Shown piece by piece: positions 4,781-6,719 of a stretch of DNA of 6,719 nucleotides. Source of the DNA: an uncultured Spartobacteria bacterium (GTDB taxonomy: Bacteria; Verrucomicrobiota; Verrucomicrobiae; Chthoniobacterales; UBA6821). The notes beneath the pieces are model-generated. The model searched no databases, was not told the origin of the DNA, and saw nothing but the letters and a program-made list of their open reading frames with translations. Position numbers and translations under genes: made by a program. Where the stretch lies: NCBI GenBank assembly GCA_903919105.1, contig CAIXGT010000037.1:1-6719 (forward strand), read 5' to 3'. Every line of letters begins with the position of its first letter. Position 1 is the stretch's first letter.

Positions 4781-6719
4781 ATGTCCAAAACCCTAGTCAT
4801 CGCCGAGAAGCCCAGCGTCGCCGCCGATTTGGCCCGAGCCTTGGGAGGGAAGGCGGCTAAGGCCGAGTTCTTCGAGGTGGACGACTACATCATCACCTCG
4901 GCGGTTGGTCACTTGGTGGAGCTCTGCCTGCCTAACAAAATGACCGGGGGCAAAGGCCTCTCTTGGAAGCTCGATTCCCTGCCTATCATTCCTGAGGAGT
5001 TTGAGCTTCAACCCATTGCGCGCTCCGCGGATCGCCTGGCCGTGGTCAAGCGACTGCTCAAGAAGCCCGAGGTCACTTCGGTCATCAATGCCTGCGACGC
5101 CGGCCGCGAGGGAGAGCTCATCTTCCACAACATCATCCAGCTGACCGGTTGCAAGAAGCCAGTGAAGCGCCTCTGGCTCCAGTCGATGACCAAGGAGGCC
5201 ATCCAGGAGGGCTTCGCCCACCTGCGCGATGATGCCGAGATGCAGCCGCTGGCAGCCGCAGCCGTCTGCCGCTCCGAGAGCGACTGGCTTGTCGGGATCA
5301 ACAGTACCCGCGCACTCACCGCCGTAAACTCGGGCCAGGGTGGCTTCCAGCTGACGCCCGTGGGCCGGGTCCAGACCCCGACACTCGCGATCCTAGTCGA
5401 GCGTGAGGAGAAGATCCGCGCCTTCGTGCCGAAGACCTACTTTGAGGTCCACGGAGTCTTTTCCGTGGCTGCCGGAAGCTATCCCGGCCGCTGGTTCGAC
5501 GAGAGTTTCAAGAAATCCGAAGGGGAAGCCGACTCTGCGGACAAGAAGGCCGAGCGCCTCTGGGATAATGCCGCCGCAGAGGCGATCCGCACCAAGTGCG
5601 AAGGCAAACCAGGCGTCATCGAAGAGACCAAAAAATCAACCAGCCAGGCCTCCCCACTCCTCTACGATCTGACCACCCTCCAGCGCGAGGCCAACGGCCG
5701 CTTTGGCTTCAGCGCCAAGCGCACCCTCCAGCTGGCTCAGCGTCTCTACGAGCATCACAAGGTGCTCACCTATCCCCGAACCGACTCCCGCTACCTCCCC
5801 GAGGATAGCATGCCTGCAGTAAAAGCAGCATTCAAGTCGTTCGAGGACAAGGAGCTGCGCAAGCATGCCGAGCATGCCCTGACCCAGAACTGGGTCATCA
5901 AGACCGGCAAAGTCTTCAACAATGCGAAGGTCTCCGACCACCATGCCATCATCCCGACTGGCGCCTCCATCGCCGGGCTCGACGAGGTCGAGGCCAAGCT
6001 TTTCCAGATGGTTGCTCAACGCTTTGTGGCGGTCTTCTATCCCCCCGCTCGCTTTGACGTCACCACCCGGATCACCCGCGTGGAAGAAGAGCCTTTCAAG
6101 AGCGAGGGGAAGGTCCTCACCGATCCGGGATGGCAGGCCGTCTATGGCAAGCATGCGGTCGCCGAGGGCGAAGAAGATGCGAAGACTTTAGTTCCGGTTG
6201 CAGCTGCCAATGGAGCATCTGGCGCGCTCGAGCCCGCACGCACGGACTCGCTTCAGGTACATGAGACCCAGACGCGTCCCCCGGCCCGCTACAACGAAGC
6301 AACCCTGCTGAGTGCCATGGAAGGTGCGGGTAAGCTGGTCGAGGATGAGGAACTGCGCGAGGCCATGAGCCTTCGCGGCCTTGGCACTCCGGCCACGCGC
6401 GCCGCCATCATCGAAGGACTCCTGGGCGACGGTTATGTCCTGCGCGAGGGACGCGACCTCACCGCCACCAGCAAGGGCATGGCGCTGGTCAACCTGCTCA
6501 AGCATATGGGTGTGGCTGTCCTGACTTCGCCGGAGCTGACAGGCGATTGGGAGCACAAGCTCAAGCAGATGGAGGCCGGAGAGTTCCAGCGCCCCGAGTT
6601 CATGGAGGAGATCCGCGTCTTCACACGCGACATCATCACGAAGGCCCAGGGCTTCACCGACGATGCCGAGGGGGCTTTCCCAGACCTGGAGGTCGTTTGC
6701 CCCAAGTGCGGCAAGGGCC
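4781..6719 (+). CDS. topB: DNA topoisomerase III-type (TopB-like) type IA topoisomerase, 3' end outside the window
   Basis: The open frame gives 646 complete codons without a stop and runs off the right edge. Type IA topoisomerases cut one DNA strand through a 5'-phosphotyrosine and pass the other strand, relaxing or decatenating DNA. The N-terminal TOPRIM domain starts SKTLVIAEKPSVAADLARAL (Glu9 is the conserved acidic residue) and contains CDAGREGELIF (Asp106, Glu110, Glu112). The IAEKPS opening and GHLVEL are TopB-type; TopA has IVESPAKAKTI. The active-site tyrosine is Tyr331 in LTYPRTDSRYLPED. Further TopB motifs are SDHHAIIPT (385-393), RYNEATLLSAME (503-514), RGLGTPATRAAIIE (532-545) and LTGDWEHKLKQMEAGEF (586-602). 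At the edge, CPKCGKG (from Cys640) opens a C4 zinc finger, so a zinc-binding tail follows, as in the long form of the family. The ATG at 4781 puts the first strand at residue 4. No Shine-Dalgarno is present (TTTTTCCTCC precedes it). Confidence 0.92.
   Translation, partial: MSKTLVIAEKPSVAADLARALGGKAAKAEFFEVDDYIITSAVGHLVELCLPNKMTGGKGLSWKLDSLPIIPEEFELQPIARSADRLAVVKRLLKKPEVTSVINACDAGREGELIFHNIIQLTGCKKPVKRLWLQSMTKEAIQEGFAHLRDDAEMQPLAAAAVCRSESDWLVGINSTRALTAVNSGQGGFQLTPVGRVQTPTLAILVEREEKIRAFVPKTYFEVHGVFSVAAGSYPGRWFDESFKKSEGEADSADKKAERLWDNAAAEAIRTKCEGKPGVIEETKKSTSQASPLLYDLTTLQREANGRFGFSAKRTLQLAQRLYEHHKVLTYPRTDSRYLPEDSMPAVKAAFKSFEDKELRKHAEHALTQNWVIKTGKVFNNAKVSDHHAIIPTGASIAGLDEVEAKLFQMVAQRFVAVFYPPARFDVTTRITRVEEEPFKSEGKVLTDPGWQAVYGKHAVAEGEEDAKTLVPVAAANGASGALEPARTDSLQVHETQTRPPARYNEATLLSAMEGAGKLVEDEELREAMSLRGLGTPATRAAIIEGLLGDGYVLREGRDLTATSKGMALVNLLKHMGVAVLTSPELTGDWEHKLKQMEAGEFQRPEFMEEIRVFTRDIITKAQGFTDDAEGAFPDLEVVCPKCGKG

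Noticed and set aside
5096..5116. DAGREGE in the TOPRIM domain, with Gly where many type IA enzymes have the second Asp
   Set aside because: DAGREGE is common in the TopB branch (Bacillus subtilis TopB has it), so it is not an active-site defect.

Overview
The window carries seven protein-coding genes, all on the + strand and tightly packed, about 60% GC by eye. Two are cut by the window edges. The proteins are ordinary bacterial housekeeping and accessory proteins. The combination suggests a Gram-negative member of the PVC superphylum, most likely Verrucomicrobiota: a TrxB whose FAD-binding loop reads GSGCAG, a GT4 glycosyltransferase starting with FYSPFSGGVRRY, a long TopB-type topoisomerase with a C-terminal zinc finger, no purine-rich Shine-Dalgarno sites, and T/C-rich repetitive leaders. 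This placement is inference from family resemblance, not a database result.

Layout: (1) 1-112 is the end of an ABC transporter ATPase of LolD/MacB type. (2) 162-578 is a YbgC-like acyl-CoA thioesterase. (3) 636-1562 is thioredoxin reductase with a CATC redox centre. (4) 1602-2768 is a GT4 glycosyltransferase and (5) 2770-3453 a GNAT-like acyltransferase. These two are separated by one base, both start with GTG, and are probably cotranscribed and translationally coupled. (6) A 165-base intergenic region holds an unusual inverted pair of degenerate octamer arrays around a structured core. (7) 3619-4716 is DprA, the RecA loader used in natural transformation. (8) 4781 to the right edge is a TopB-type (topoisomerase III) type IA topoisomerase, open at its 3' end just after the first CxxC of its zinc finger.

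The genes do not form one pathway. The ABC ATPase and thioesterase point to the envelope and lipids, TrxB to thiol redox balance, the glycosyltransferase and acyltransferase to making or modifying a glycan or glycolipid, and DprA and TopB to DNA processing. No phage, IS transposase, CRISPR, tRNA or rRNA is visible.

The most unusual signal is in the spaces between genes. The leaders of ybgC, trxB and topB carry T-rich repeats with a 7-base period (core TTTCAGG or TTTTCAC). The dprA leader carries repeats with an 8-base period (core CTRTTGG) in two opposed arrays, forming a MITE-like structure of about 150 bp with a possible 6-bp direct repeat at its ends. None of the six start codons in the window has a recognisable Shine-Dalgarno sequence, and most are preceded by pyrimidine runs.
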